DNA from: RFTU01 sp032122355
Lineage (GTDB): Bacteria; Pseudomonadota; Gammaproteobacteria; Burkholderiales; Burkholderiaceae_C
Direction: 5' to 3'
NCBI GenBank assembly: GCA_032122355.1
Contig: JAUMCS010000037.1
Location: 1-22,800 of the forward strand
Length of the DNA stretch: 22,800 nucleotides
Part shown: positions 6,307 through 14,857 of the stretch, piece after piece
Layout of the letters: every line of letters starts with the position of its first letter
Numbering within the stretch: the first letter of the stretch is position 1
Translations under genes and position numbers: made by a program
The notes under the pieces: model-generated
The model's input: only the letters and a program-made list of their open reading frames with translations
The model's database searches: none
Told to the model about the DNA's origin: nothing

Positions 6307-7174
6307 AGGGTAGGGGGTGCGCAGTGATATCCCAGTTGAGCCAGTGGCGCGCAAATTCAACCATTTTCAGGGGGTCGCCACTGGTCCAGAATTGGGTGTT
6401 ATCAGGGTGGGGCACGCCAGAGTGAGGGTGCGTAGCATGGTGCTTCATGGCGGTAAGGGGCGATAGCGCAACGGCGCGTTTGGCCACAGCTAGTGCCGTA
6501 TCAATCACACTCACTTGCGGGCCCAGGGTATCTTCAATCATAGAGCGCACAAAGGGGTAATGTGTGCAACCCAATACCACTACATCACATTGCGCTTGAA
6601 TCAGCGGTTGACAGTGCTGGTCAATCAATTGCTGCAATGCCGCATTAGGGCCTAGGCTGTTTTCAATGGCGGCGGCTAAGCCCACGCAGGCTTGGGTATG
6701 CACCGTGGCATGGGCACTGTGGGTTTGGATGAGGTTTTTCAGTCGTTGGCTTTGCAGGGTCAGGGAAGTGGCCATCACACCAATTTGGCCATTTTGCGTG
6801 ATTTGTGTAGCGGGTTTGATGCCGGGCTCGATGCCGATGATGGTGCGTGTAGGGTATTCACGGCGCAGCACATCGGCGGCACAGGCCGTGGCGGTATTGC
6901 ATGCCATGATGATGAGGTCGGCATTTTGTTCCCACAAAAATTCAGCCAGAAATCGGCTGCGGTTCAAAATAAATGCATCATCACGCTCGCCATAAGGGGC
7001 ATAGGCGCTATCGGCCACATACATCAAATGCGCTTGCGGCAGGGCTTCGCACAGGGCAGGCAGCACCGAAAGCCCACCCATACCAGAGTCAAAGACCCCC
7101 ACACGCCATGGCAATGGCGTTGAAAAACTGGCGCAATCGGGTGATATAGAAATCGGGCTCAAGGATTTAGGCAA
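6293..7174 (-). CDS. murI: Glutamate racemase
   Basis: MurI interconverts L- and D-glutamate to supply D-Glu for peptidoglycan in the cytoplasm. The family blocks VGVFDSGMGGLSVL (25-38), MACNTATA with catalytic Cys92, and VVLGCTHYPF with catalytic Cys203 are all present. The frame opens at TTG 7174, right after an in-frame TAA. There is no ATG before the conserved VFDSG block, so the real start is TTG 7174 or a TTG/GTG nearer to it. A histidine/proline-rich insert (HHATHPHSGVPHPDNTQ) precedes the final helix. The gene is divergent from etfB and leads into selO. Confidence 0.96.
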   Translation of the reverse strand: MPKSLSPISISPDCASFSTPLPWRVGVFDSGMGGLSVLPALCEALPQAHLMYVADSAYAPYGERDDAFILNRSRFLAEFLWEQNADLIIMACNTATACAADVLRREYPTRTIIGIEPGIKPATQITQNGQIGVMATSLTLQSQRLKNLIQTHSAHATVHTQACVGLAAAIENSLGPNAALQQLIDQHCQPLIQAQCDVVVLGCTHYPFVRSMIEDTLGPQVSVIDTALAVAKRAVALSPLTAMKHHATHPHSGVPHPDNTQFWTSGDPLKMVEFARHWLNWDITAHPLPYASD

Positions 7175-7224
7175 GTGTTAACATCAATACCGACATGATA
7201 AATGAGGTGAGTCTTGATCAAGGC

Positions 7225-7255
7225 TTGCCTACAATCGTAACCCCTAACTTATAAT
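7225..7255 (+). promoter_or_regulatory. Putative promoter of the etfBA operon
   Basis: A perfect -10 TATAAT (7250-7255) follows TTGCCT (7225-7230) with a 19-base spacer, longer than ideal. It lies 30 bases before the etfB start, which has a strong Shine-Dalgarno AGGAGA at 7273-7278. It sits in the 111-bp gap shared with divergent murI. Confidence 0.5.
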
Positions 7256-7285
7256 TGAAATAATATTGTTGCAGGAGAAAAACCC

Positions 7286-8044
7286 ATGAAGGCACTGGTA
7301 GCCGTGAAACGTGTGGTGGATTACAACGTGAAAGTGCGTGTCAAAACGGATGGCAGCGGTGTGGATATCGCTAACGTCAAAATGAGCATGAATCCGTTTG
7401 ATGAAATTGCCATGGAAGAAGCCATACGCTTGAAAGAAAAAGGCGCGATCACTGAAATTGTGGCGATTTCATGCGGTGTGGCGCAGTGCCAAGAAACCTT
7501 GCGCACGGCACTGGCCTTGGGTGCCGACCGTGCCATTTTGGTGGAAACGCCACCCGAGCTAGAGCTGCAACCTTTGGCCGTGGCCAAACTGCTGAAAGCC
7601 TTGGTAGATAAAGAGCAGCCCCATTTGGTGCTGCTGGGCAAACAAGCCATTGATGATGACTGCAACCAAACCGGACAAATGCTGGCTGCCTTGGCGGATA
7701 TGCCCCAAGCCACTTTTGCCTCTAAGGTCGAACTCACACCCGAACAAGTGACGGTGGTGCGTGAGATTGATGGCGGTTTTGAAACCCTGCGTTTGAGCTT
7801 GCCCGCACTGATCACGACCGATTTGCGCTTGAATGATCCGCGTTACGTGACATTGCCCAATATCATGAAGGCCAAGAAAAAGCCTTTGGAAGTGATCACG
7901 CCAGCGGATTTGGGTGTGGATGTTGCTCCCCGCATCAAAACCCTGAAGGTGACCGAGCCGGCCCAGCGCAAAGCGGGTATCAAAGTGCCGGATATGGCCA
8001 CTTTGCTGGATAAATTGAAAAATGAAGCCAAAGTTATTTCCTAA
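7286..8044 (+). CDS. etfB: Electron transfer flavoprotein beta subunit
   Basis: EtfB pairs with EtfA to accept electrons from acyl-CoA dehydrogenases and pass them to ETF:quinone oxidoreductase. The 252-residue product starts MKALVAVKRVVDYNVKVRVK and has the family segments KMSMNPFDEIAMEEAIRLKE, ALALGADRAILVE and LLGKQAIDDDCNQTGQMLA (the AMP/adenine-binding region). Length and termini are normal. It is the first gene of a four-gene plus-strand operon with the acyl-CoA dehydrogenase that probably uses it. Confidence 0.97.
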   Translation: MKALVAVKRVVDYNVKVRVKTDGSGVDIANVKMSMNPFDEIAMEEAIRLKEKGAITEIVAISCGVAQCQETLRTALALGADRAILVETPPELELQPLAVAKLLKALVDKEQPHLVLLGKQAIDDDCNQTGQMLAALADMPQATFASKVELTPEQVTVVREIDGGFETLRLSLPALITTDLRLNDPRYVTLPNIMKAKKKPLEVITPADLGVDVAPRIKTLKVTEPAQRKAGIKVPDMATLLDKLKNEAKVIS

Positions 8045-8056
8045 AAGGAGCGCATG

Positions 8057-8995
8057 ATGACTTCTCTTGTAATTGCAGAACACGATAATCAAACGCTCAA
8101 ACCCGCCACCTTGAATGCCATCAGTGCCGCCTTGGCTTGTGGCGGGAGTGTAGAGGTACTGGTGGCTGGCCATCAGGCCGCTTCGGTTGCTCAGCAAGCC
8201 GCACAAATCACGGGTGTGGCCAAAGTTTGGCATGCTGATCATGAAAGCCTAGCGCATGCCCTGGCTGAAAGCCTGTCGGGACTGGTTCTGGGTGTGGCAC
8301 GCCAATACACGCACGTGGTGTTGGCTGCGACTGCGCAAGGCAAAAACGTGGCACCGCGCCTGGCTGCTTTGTTGGACGTAGCAGCCATCAGCGATGTGGT
8401 GGAAATTCAAAGCCCCAACACCTACGTGCGCCCGATTTATGCTGGCAATGCCATGGCTACGGTGCAAAGCACGGATGCCATTCAAGTGCTGACCATACGT
8501 ACCACGGCGTTTGATGCGGCACAGGCCGGTGCGGCAGCAGCCCCCATTGAGGCATTGGCAGTGCAGCCTATTGCCTCAAAAAGCACCTATGTATCTAGCG
8601 AGCTGGCCACTTCTGCGCGGCCTGATTTGGCCGTGGCTAAGGTGGTGGTGTCGGGCGGCAGGGCTTTGGGTAGCGCGGAAAAGTTTGATGCGGTACTAAC
8701 CCCCCTAGCGGATAAATTGGGTGCGGCCATAGGTGCCAGCCGAGCCGCGGTAGATGCGGGCTATGCCCCCAATGACTGGCAGGTGGGTCAAACTGGCAAA
8801 ATTGTGGCTCCGCAGTTGTACGTGGCCTGCGGTATCAGCGGGGCTATTCAGCACTTGGCGGGCATGAAAGATTCCAAAATTATTGTGGCTATCAATAAAG
8901 ACCCCGATGCGCCAATTTTCAGTGTGGNNNNNNNNNNTGGCTTGGTAGCTGATTTGTTTGAAGTGATTCCACAATGGGTACAAGCACACGAATAA
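8057..8995 (+). CDS. etfA: Electron transfer flavoprotein alpha subunit (contains assembly gap)
   Basis: EtfA binds the FAD that carries electrons in the EtfAB heterodimer. The product starts MTSLVIAEHDNQTLKPATL and has the FAD-binding C-terminal half: VSGGRALGSAEKF, ASRAAVDAGY, VGQTGKIVAPQLYVACGISG and GMKDSKIIVAINKDPDAPIF. ATG 8057 is preferred to 8054 because AAGGAG (8045-8050) is then 6 bases away. Ten N at 8928-8937 fall where the family reads SVADYGLVADLF. The conserved tail needs only 7 missing bases, so the true gene is probably one codon shorter; the frame is unaffected. It sits between etfB and the dehydrogenase. Confidence 0.96.
   Translation: MTSLVIAEHDNQTLKPATLNAISAALACGGSVEVLVAGHQAASVAQQAAQITGVAKVWHADHESLAHALAESLSGLVLGVARQYTHVVLAATAQGKNVAPRLAALLDVAAISDVVEIQSPNTYVRPIYAGNAMATVQSTDAIQVLTIRTTAFDAAQAGAAAAPIEALAVQPIASKSTYVSSELATSARPDLAVAKVVVSGGRALGSAEKFDAVLTPLADKLGAAIGASRAAVDAGYAPNDWQVGQTGKIVAPQLYVACGISGAIQHLAGMKDSKIIVAINKDPDAPIFSVXXXXGLVADLFEVIPQWVQAHE
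8928..8937. other. Assembly gap (10 N) in etfA
   Basis: Ten consecutive N interrupt the conserved SVADYG segment. The flanking bases GTGG and TGGC fit GTG-GCN-GAY-TAY-GGC with 7 missing bases, so the run is a placeholder of fixed length rather than a measured gap. Confidence 0.97.
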
Positions 8996-9004
8996 GGTGA
9001 AGCC

Positions 9005-10771
9005 ATGAACTACACAGCCCCGCTCAAGGATTTAAGTTTTAACTTAACCGAACTAGTGGGGTTGGCTGAATTAGCGCAATCGCCGCAGTTTGCTGAACTG
9101 GATTTGCCCACAGTGGCTGCGGTATTAGATGAATGTGCCTTATTTGCGCAAAAGGAGATTGCACCCATCAATCAGCAGGGTGATCGGCTACCACCGAGCT
9201 TTGCTGATGGGTGTGTGAGTTGCAGTACCGATTTTAAAAAAGCCTTTGCTCAATTCGTGGCGGCGGGCTGGCAGGGTGTTCAGCATCCTACTGAATGGGG
9301 TGGGCAGGGTTTGCCCAAAAGTGTTTCAGCCGCTTGTATTGAAATCATCAACAGCGCCAACCTGAGCTTTGCGCTATGCCCGCTGTTAACTGATGGTGCC
9401 ATTGAGGCCTTGCTGACGGCCGGTTCTGCACAGCAAAAGCAAACCTATGTGCCGCGCTTGATGGCCGGGAACTGGACGGGCACCATGAACCTCACTGAGC
9501 CGCAAGCAGGCTCAGATTTAGCAGCAGTGCGCACACGCGCGCAGAGGCAAGCCGATGGCAGTTATCGGATTTTTGGCACCAAAATTTATATCACCTACGG
9601 TGAGCATGATTTGGCTGAAAACATCATCCACTTGGTATTGGCACGAGCCGAGGGCGCACCAGAAGGGGTGAAGGGGCTATCGTTATTTATAGTACCTAAG
9701 TATCGCGTGCAGCCTGATGGCACCCTGGGTGAGCGCAATGATGTGCGCTGCGTTTCACTCGAGCACAAACTGGGCATTAAGGCCAGCCCTACTGCGGTGA
9801 TGCAATATGGTGATAACGGCGGAGCTTGGGCGGAATTGGTGGGGCAGGAAAATGCCGGTTTGGCCTATATGTTCATCATGATGAATGCGGCCCGTTTTGG
9901 CGTGGGAGTTCAAGGCTTGGCCATTGCACAAAGGGCCTATCAGCAAGCGGTAGATTTTGCGCGGCAGCGCCTACAAAGCCGTGCCGTGAATAGTTCATCA
10001 GCCCAACCCGTAGCCATTATTGAGCACCCGGATGTGAAGCGTATGTTGCTGACCATGCGGGCCATCACTGAAGGATGCCGCGCTTTGATTTTAGTAGCAG
10101 CTGCTGAGCACGACAAAGCCCATGAAGATTCAGCCCTGTATGAGTGGATGGTGCCCATTGTGAAAGGCTTTGTGACGGAAGTCAGTCAAGAGGTGGTGGC
10201 ACTGGCGGTGCAGGTGCACGGAGGTATGGGGTATATTGAAGATACGGGCGTGGCGCAGCACTTGCGTGATGCCAAAATTCTGACCATTTACGAAGGTACC
10301 ACGGCCATTCAGGCCAATGATTTTTTAGGCCGTAAAACTTGGCGTGATAAAGGCGCAGTCGCCCGAGGCATCGCTGCAGCCATCCAACAAACTGAGCAAC
10401 AGTTGGCGAGTTCGGCTTATGCCGATGCAGCCGTGATGCAGCAACGCCTGGCCAGTGCCCGAGTGGCGTTTTCAGAGTCATTGGAATACATGTTGGCAGC
10501 GCAGGCCTCGGGTTCGGTGGTGGATGCGTATGCGGGATCGGTGCCGTTTTTGATGTTGTCGGGCTACTTAATAGCGGGTTGGCAAATGGCCCGAGCCTGG
10601 TTGGTGGCGCATGAGCGCATGGCTGCTGGTACGGATGTGGCCTTTATGCAAGCCAAGGTGCATACAGCGCGGTTTTATACCGATCATATACTGGTGCGCA
10701 CGCAGGCATTGCATCAGGCTATCACGCAGGGTGCGCCCAGTGTGAGTGCGATAGCAACGGAGGCTTTTTAA
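9005..10771 (+). CDS. Acyl-CoA dehydrogenase (large, DmdC/AcdA-like subfamily)
   Basis: This FAD enzyme introduces the alpha-beta double bond in acyl-CoA thioesters and passes electrons to EtfAB, encoded just upstream. At 588 residues it belongs to the long acyl-CoA dehydrogenases with an extra C-terminal domain, like the 3-methylmercaptopropionyl-CoA dehydrogenase group. Visible are MNLTEPQAGSDLAAVRTRA (substrate/FAD loop), the VQVHGGMGYIEDTGVAQHLRD helix region, and ILTIYEGTTAIQANDFLGRK with the presumed catalytic Glu. The exact acyl substrate cannot be read from sequence. AAGGTGA overlapping the etfA stop provides the ribosome binding site; the TAA abuts the next ATG. Confidence 0.93.
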   Translation: MNYTAPLKDLSFNLTELVGLAELAQSPQFAELDLPTVAAVLDECALFAQKEIAPINQQGDRLPPSFADGCVSCSTDFKKAFAQFVAAGWQGVQHPTEWGGQGLPKSVSAACIEIINSANLSFALCPLLTDGAIEALLTAGSAQQKQTYVPRLMAGNWTGTMNLTEPQAGSDLAAVRTRAQRQADGSYRIFGTKIYITYGEHDLAENIIHLVLARAEGAPEGVKGLSLFIVPKYRVQPDGTLGERNDVRCVSLEHKLGIKASPTAVMQYGDNGGAWAELVGQENAGLAYMFIMMNAARFGVGVQGLAIAQRAYQQAVDFARQRLQSRAVNSSSAQPVAIIEHPDVKRMLLTMRAITEGCRALILVAAAEHDKAHEDSALYEWMVPIVKGFVTEVSQEVVALAVQVHGGMGYIEDTGVAQHLRDAKILTIYEGTTAIQANDFLGRKTWRDKGAVARGIAAAIQQTEQQLASSAYADAAVMQQRLASARVAFSESLEYMLAAQASGSVVDAYAGSVPFLMLSGYLIAGWQMARAWLVAHERMAAGTDVAFMQAKVHTARFYTDHILVRTQALHQAITQGAPSVSAIATEAF

Positions 10772-11737
10772 ATGCAAACCCAGGCTTTGTTTTCTAAACT
10801 CAGGCTGCCTGTGATGGCGGCGCCGATGTTTTTGATCAGCAACCCCAAGATGTTGATTGCGCAGTGCACAGCGGGCATCATGGGTTCATTGCCCGCCTTG
10901 AATGCGCGGCCGGTTTCGATGTTAGATGAGTGGTTGGATGAAATTACCCAAGCGCTGCGTAGCTGGGATGCGCAGCACCCCGATCAACCGGCGGCACCTT
11001 TTGCAATCAATCAAATTGTGCATCGTACCAACCCGCGGCTTGAGCAAGATTTAGCGTTGTGTGCCAAGTACCGTGTACCCGTGATTATCAGCAGCTTAGG
11101 TGCGCGTGCGGAAGTAAATCAAGCCGTGCACGCCTGGGGTGGGGTGGTGTTGCATGATGTGATTAACAATACATTTGCCCATAAAGCGATTGAAAAGGGG
11201 GCGGATGGTTTAATTGCGGTGGCTGCAGGTGCGGGCGGCCATGCTGGCATCAAAAGCCCGTTTGCTTTGGTGGCTGAAATTCGGCAATGGTTTGATGGAC
11301 CCTTGGCGCTTTCGGGTGCGATTGCCACAGGCGGCGGCATATTGGCAGCTCAGGCCATGGGTGCAGATGTGGCGTATATTGGCTCGGCCCTGATAGCCAC
11401 GCACGAGGCACAGGCCAGCAGTGCCTACAAAAATATGATTTGCCAAAGTACCTCAGATGATATTTTCTATACCAATTACTTTACGGGTGTACATGGCAAC
11501 TATTTGCGCCCGAGCATTGTGCAGGCGGGTTTGAATCCGGATGAGTTGCCTGAATCGGCTCCTGAGCACATGAACTTTGCGGCCATTGATCAGGCTCTAC
11601 AAGCCAAGGCCTGGCGCGATATTTGGGGCTGCGGGCAAGGCATAGGCTCGGTGCATGAAGTGGAGTCGGTGGCGGAGCGGGTGCAGCGCTGGCGTGAGGA
11701 ATATGCGCGGGCACGGGTGGGGTTGTGTGGGGGGTGA
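10772..11737 (+). CDS. Nitronate monooxygenase family protein (FMN TIM barrel)
   Basis: Members are FMN-dependent oxidases of nitronates (2-nitropropane dioxygenase family); many are also annotated as enoyl reductases. The 321-residue protein has LPVMAAPMFLISNPKMLIA at the N-terminus, GADGLIAVAAGAGGHAG (phosphate/FMN-binding loop with the family's conserved His), LSGAIATGGGILAAQAMGADVAYIGSAL, and WRDIWGCGQGIGSV near the C-terminus. It starts immediately after the dehydrogenase stop, so it is translated from the same mRNA. In Burkholderiales this gene often follows etfBA and an acyl-CoA dehydrogenase; its physiological substrate is unknown. Confidence 0.92.
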   Translation: MQTQALFSKLRLPVMAAPMFLISNPKMLIAQCTAGIMGSLPALNARPVSMLDEWLDEITQALRSWDAQHPDQPAAPFAINQIVHRTNPRLEQDLALCAKYRVPVIISSLGARAEVNQAVHAWGGVVLHDVINNTFAHKAIEKGADGLIAVAAGAGGHAGIKSPFALVAEIRQWFDGPLALSGAIATGGGILAAQAMGADVAYIGSALIATHEAQASSAYKNMICQSTSDDIFYTNYFTGVHGNYLRPSIVQAGLNPDELPESAPEHMNFAAIDQALQAKAWRDIWGCGQGIGSVHEVESVAERVQRWREEYARARVGLCGG

Positions 11738-11777
11738 AACAAAGGTGAGTCCTCTAATATTGACCATTGAGAGAAGC

Positions 11778-11801
11778 ATTGGAGTAGTTGTAAGCTCCAA
11801 T
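11778..11801. terminator. Hairpin between the etf operon and the methyltransferase gene
   Basis: Perfect 7-bp arms ATTGGAG and CTCCAAT flank a 10-nt loop. There is no T-tract, so it is a weak terminator candidate; it could equally be an operator. The rest of the 170-bp gap (11738-11907) shows no gene or clear promoter. Confidence 0.3.
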
Positions 11802-11907
11802 ATGTACTGACGGGATACAGTTGGTAGCGCAAGCCACTTATGTCAAGTTAAAATTCGCGCTTAGTCTTGGTTTGCTTCAAGCCTTAACCCCATCACGCCA
11901 TTCAACC

Positions 11908-13812
11908 ATGAACACCAAACCCCACACATTGATGGATCAATTGGGCCATAGCCCGAATGCACTTGAGCAGCGTCAGGCTGAGTTGTTGGCTTTGATTCGG
12001 CAGGTGGCGCCCGAGGTGATGTCAGATCATTTGATTGATGGGCAAAGGCTCAAGGAGTTGCTGGGGCATGAGTGTTTTGCGCGTGATGAGCACTATGAGC
12101 TGAATTGGGCGGGCAAGGGTGCAGCGCGGCGCGAGATTCAAAAAACCAGCACTTTGACTTTGCGGCCCGATGCCCAAAATCCGCCGAATGCCCAACATAT
12201 GCTGATTGAGGGCGAAAATTTAGAAGTGCTGCGGGTGCTGCAAAAAAGCTATTACGGTAAGGTCAAAATGATCTACATTGACCCGCCCTATAACACGGGT
12301 AATGATAGTTTTGTGTATCCGGATAATTATTCAGAAACTTTAGATGAATACCAGCGCCGAACGGGTGAGAAAAATGAAGATGGGTATTTGAATAAGCAAA
12401 GTTTGTGGAAAAAGAATAGTAAGGAAAGCGGGCAATATCACAGTGCGTGGCTGAGCATGATGTATCCGCGTTTGTATTTGGCGCGGAATTTGTTACGGGA
12501 TGATGGGGTTATTTTTATTAGTATTGATGATAACGAAGTAGCAAATTTGAAGTTGCTTTGTGATGAGGTGTTTGGGGCAGAGAATTTTGTTGCAGATTTC
12601 ATTTGGCAGCATCGAAAATCAAGTCAAAACGATGTTGATGTGTCTTTATCTCATAACCATACGCTTTGTTTCAGTAAGAAACGAGATATCTTTCGGTTGA
12701 ATCCACTGGAAATTGATATTGGGAAATTTGATAATCCTGATGGGGATGTGCGGGGGGCTTGGATTGCTGATCCGTTTGATGCTCCCAATATCAGACCAAA
12801 TCTAACTTATCCAATTTGCAATCCGATAACAGGAGAGCAGCACTTGCCACCAATTGGCAGGCATTGGCGTTTTTCTCAAGAAAAATTCCAACAAGCTTTG
12901 TTAGAAAAAAGGGTTGTATTTGGAAAAAATGGAAAAGGCAGACCCCAATACAAAAGATTTAAGTCAGAGGCTGAAGGCAGAGGGACTAATCCGTTCACAG
13001 TATGGACTGATACAGGAACAGCAACTGAGGGTACTAAGGAGTTGATGAGGCTTTTTGATGGCAAGAAATTATTTGATACTCCAAAGCCAGTACGACTGAT
13101 TAATGAAGTATTGAAGCTGTCAGTAGACAACAACTCTATTATTTTAGATTTTTTCGCAGGCAGCGGCACCACGGCGCACGCAGTGATGGAGTTGAATGCA
13201 GAAGACGGCGGCAACCGCCAATGCATCAGCGTTCAAATGCCCGAAAAACTTGACGAAGCTAGCGAAGCCTACAAAGCCGGCTACCGCACCATTGCCGACA
13301 TCACCCGAGCCCGCGTAGACAAAGTCATTGCCAAACTCAAAGCTGAAAACCAGCTCACCACGCAAGACCTCGCCTGCGCCCATTTCACCTTGGCCCCTTC
13401 TAACTTTAAAGTATGGCGTGGCGATGTCACCACCGCCGAGGCATTGCGAGAACAATTATCCATTTTTCAAACCGCTGAAAAACAACCCACCTCAGCAAGC
13501 GAAAATACACAAACCGCCATGCTCACCGAACTATTGCTCAAGCATGGCCTAGGTGCATTAGGCGTGCATGCCATATCTAAACCCCGCCAAGTGGCCGGCG
13601 TAACGGTACACCGCGTGCTCATGGCCGATAACAAAACCATGTGGCTATGCTTTGAAACCTACAGTCATGCGCTCAAAGACGAAATCATCAAAGCCATGCC
13701 CGCCCAAGTGATTATGCTCAATTCATGCTTTGTGTGCACCCATGCCGATGAACAACTCGCCAACCTGCAACTTGAACTCGCTGGACTGGATATTGGGTTA
13801 ATGGTGATTTGA
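11908..13812 (+). CDS. Type III Mod-like adenine-specific DNA methyltransferase
   Basis: This 634-residue protein is a beta-class N6-adenine methyltransferase: motif IV DPPYNTG (from residue 125) comes before the target-recognition region, and the AdoMet motif DFFAGSGTTAHAV (from residue 414) follows. Mod-type features include NAQHMLIEGENLEVLRVLQKSY before motif IV and QYHSAWLSMMYPRLYLARNLL after it. ATG 11908 (MNTKPH) is chosen; ATG 11932 (MDQLGH) is also possible and neither has a clear Shine-Dalgarno. The middle (about 12580-13150) is AT-richer than both ends, consistent with an exchanged recognition domain. The usual partner Res subunit is absent downstream, so this may be an orphan or regulatory methyltransferase. 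Confidence 0.9.
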   Translation: MNTKPHTLMDQLGHSPNALEQRQAELLALIRQVAPEVMSDHLIDGQRLKELLGHECFARDEHYELNWAGKGAARREIQKTSTLTLRPDAQNPPNAQHMLIEGENLEVLRVLQKSYYGKVKMIYIDPPYNTGNDSFVYPDNYSETLDEYQRRTGEKNEDGYLNKQSLWKKNSKESGQYHSAWLSMMYPRLYLARNLLRDDGVIFISIDDNEVANLKLLCDEVFGAENFVADFIWQHRKSSQNDVDVSLSHNHTLCFSKKRDIFRLNPLEIDIGKFDNPDGDVRGAWIADPFDAPNIRPNLTYPICNPITGEQHLPPIGRHWRFSQEKFQQALLEKRVVFGKNGKGRPQYKRFKSEAEGRGTNPFTVWTDTGTATEGTKELMRLFDGKKLFDTPKPVRLINEVLKLSVDNNSIILDFFAGSGTTAHAVMELNAEDGGNRQCISVQMPEKLDEASEAYKAGYRTIADITRARVDKVIAKLKAENQLTTQDLACAHFTLAPSNFKVWRGDVTTAEALREQLSIFQTAEKQPTSASENTQTAMLTELLLKHGLGALGVHAISKPRQVAGVTVHRVLMADNKTMWLCFETYSHALKDEIIKAMPAQVIMLNSCFVCTHADEQLANLQLELAGLDIGLMVI

Positions 13813-13823
13813 GGGGGGTAGGC

Positions 13824-14857
13824 ATGGTTAAATCAGCTTCAACATCGAGTATCAGCACTTCAACACCAACAGGCCAGCCGCTATTCGCAGAAATACGTTA
13901 TTTGATTGAGCAGGCGCGTGCCTATGTTGCAGGAACGGCGAACAGTACGCAAACCTTGCTGTATTGGCAAGTGGGTGATCGGGTTCGCCGCGAAATATTG
14001 GGCTGTGCCCGTGCGGACTATGGCGAGCAAATTGTGTCGACGCTGTCGACACAATTGGTGCAGGCTTATGGGCAGAGTTTTGGGCTGCGTAGTTTGCGGC
14101 GCATGGTACAGTTTTCTGAAGCGTTTCCCGATGCTGAAATTCTTACGACACTGTCCCGAGAATTAAGCTGGAGCCATTTCATAGAAATTTTGCCCCTTAA
14201 AGAACCTCTGGAGCGTGAGTTTTACACTGAAATGTGCCGCATCGAACGCTGGAGCGTACGCACCCTGCGCAAGCGCATTGGTAGCCAGTTGTATTTGCGT
14301 TCGGCTATTGCCAAACAGCCTGAAGCCGTAATTGCGCAAGAGTTGAGCCACTTGCGCGAAGGTGGGCAAATAAGCCCGGACCTGGTGTTTCGTGATCCCT
14401 ATATGCTGGACTTTCTTNNNNNNNNNNGTTGGGCGCAGGCTTTAGCTTCGTAGCGCGGCAAAAGCGTATCAGTGTGGGTGCAGATGATTTTTATTTGGAT
14501 CTTCTTTTTTATCACCGGCACCTGCGCCGCTTGGTGGCAGTAGAGCTGAAACTAGAGAAATTTTCACCGGCACATAAAGGCCAAATGGAGCTGTATTTAC
14601 GCTGGTTGGATAAAAACGACCGAGCCGATGGCGAGGCATCACCCATAGGCCTGATTCTATGCGCCAGCGCCGACCGCGAGCAGGTGGAGTTGATGGACCT
14701 AGAAAGTGCCAACATCCGCGTAGCGCAATATTTGCATGCCTTGCCCGATATGCAATTATTGCAAGATCAATTGCATCGTGTGGTTTTATTGGCAAGGGAG
14801 CGACAAGCCCGATTGGGGGGTGAGATGCAGCATGCAGTTGGCGAGGGCAGCTCATGA
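13824..14857 (+). CDS. DUF1016/YhcG-type PDDEXK nuclease (interrupted by assembly gap)
   Basis: The N-terminal half (PLFAEIRYLIEQARAYVAG, QTLLYWQVGDRVRREIL, LSRELSWSHFIEILPL) and, after the gap, the C-terminal half (LGAGFSFVARQKRISV, DFYLDLLFYHRHLRRLVAVELKLEKF, HKGQMELYLRWLDK) together make one full DUF1016 protein. The D...VELK pattern is the PDDEXK nuclease core. The halves are in different frames only because ten N stand in for a longer missing piece: family members have roughly 25 residues between DFL and LGAGFSF. The ATG at 13824 follows a G-rich ribosome site 11 bases after the methyltransferase stop. The stop overlaps the next gene by ATGA. DUF1016 genes are common companions of restriction and other defence loci. 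Confidence 0.88.
14030..14056. repeat. Perfect 12-bp inverted repeat inside the DUF1016 gene
   Basis: AATTGTGTCGAC (14030-14041) and GTCGACACAATT (14045-14056) are perfect complements separated by GCT. The coded peptide is IVSTLSTQL, a normal-looking part of the protein. Each arm contains a GTCGAC palindrome. Confidence 0.9.
14418..14427. other. Assembly gap (10 N) in the DUF1016 nuclease gene
   Basis: Ten N sit between ...DPYMLDFL and LGAGFSF.... The two sides are in different frames and the family has a longer linker here, so the missing length is underestimated. Confidence 0.97.

Noticed and set aside
7559..8242. Minus-strand open frame of 227 codons across the etfB/etfA junction
   Set aside because: It is a shadow of two well-supported flavoprotein genes and spans their junction.
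11738..11907. Possible tRNA or attachment site before the methyltransferase cassette
   Set aside because: No cloverleaf or CCA-like end is seen, and no matching repeat was found at the other end of the cassette near 16240.
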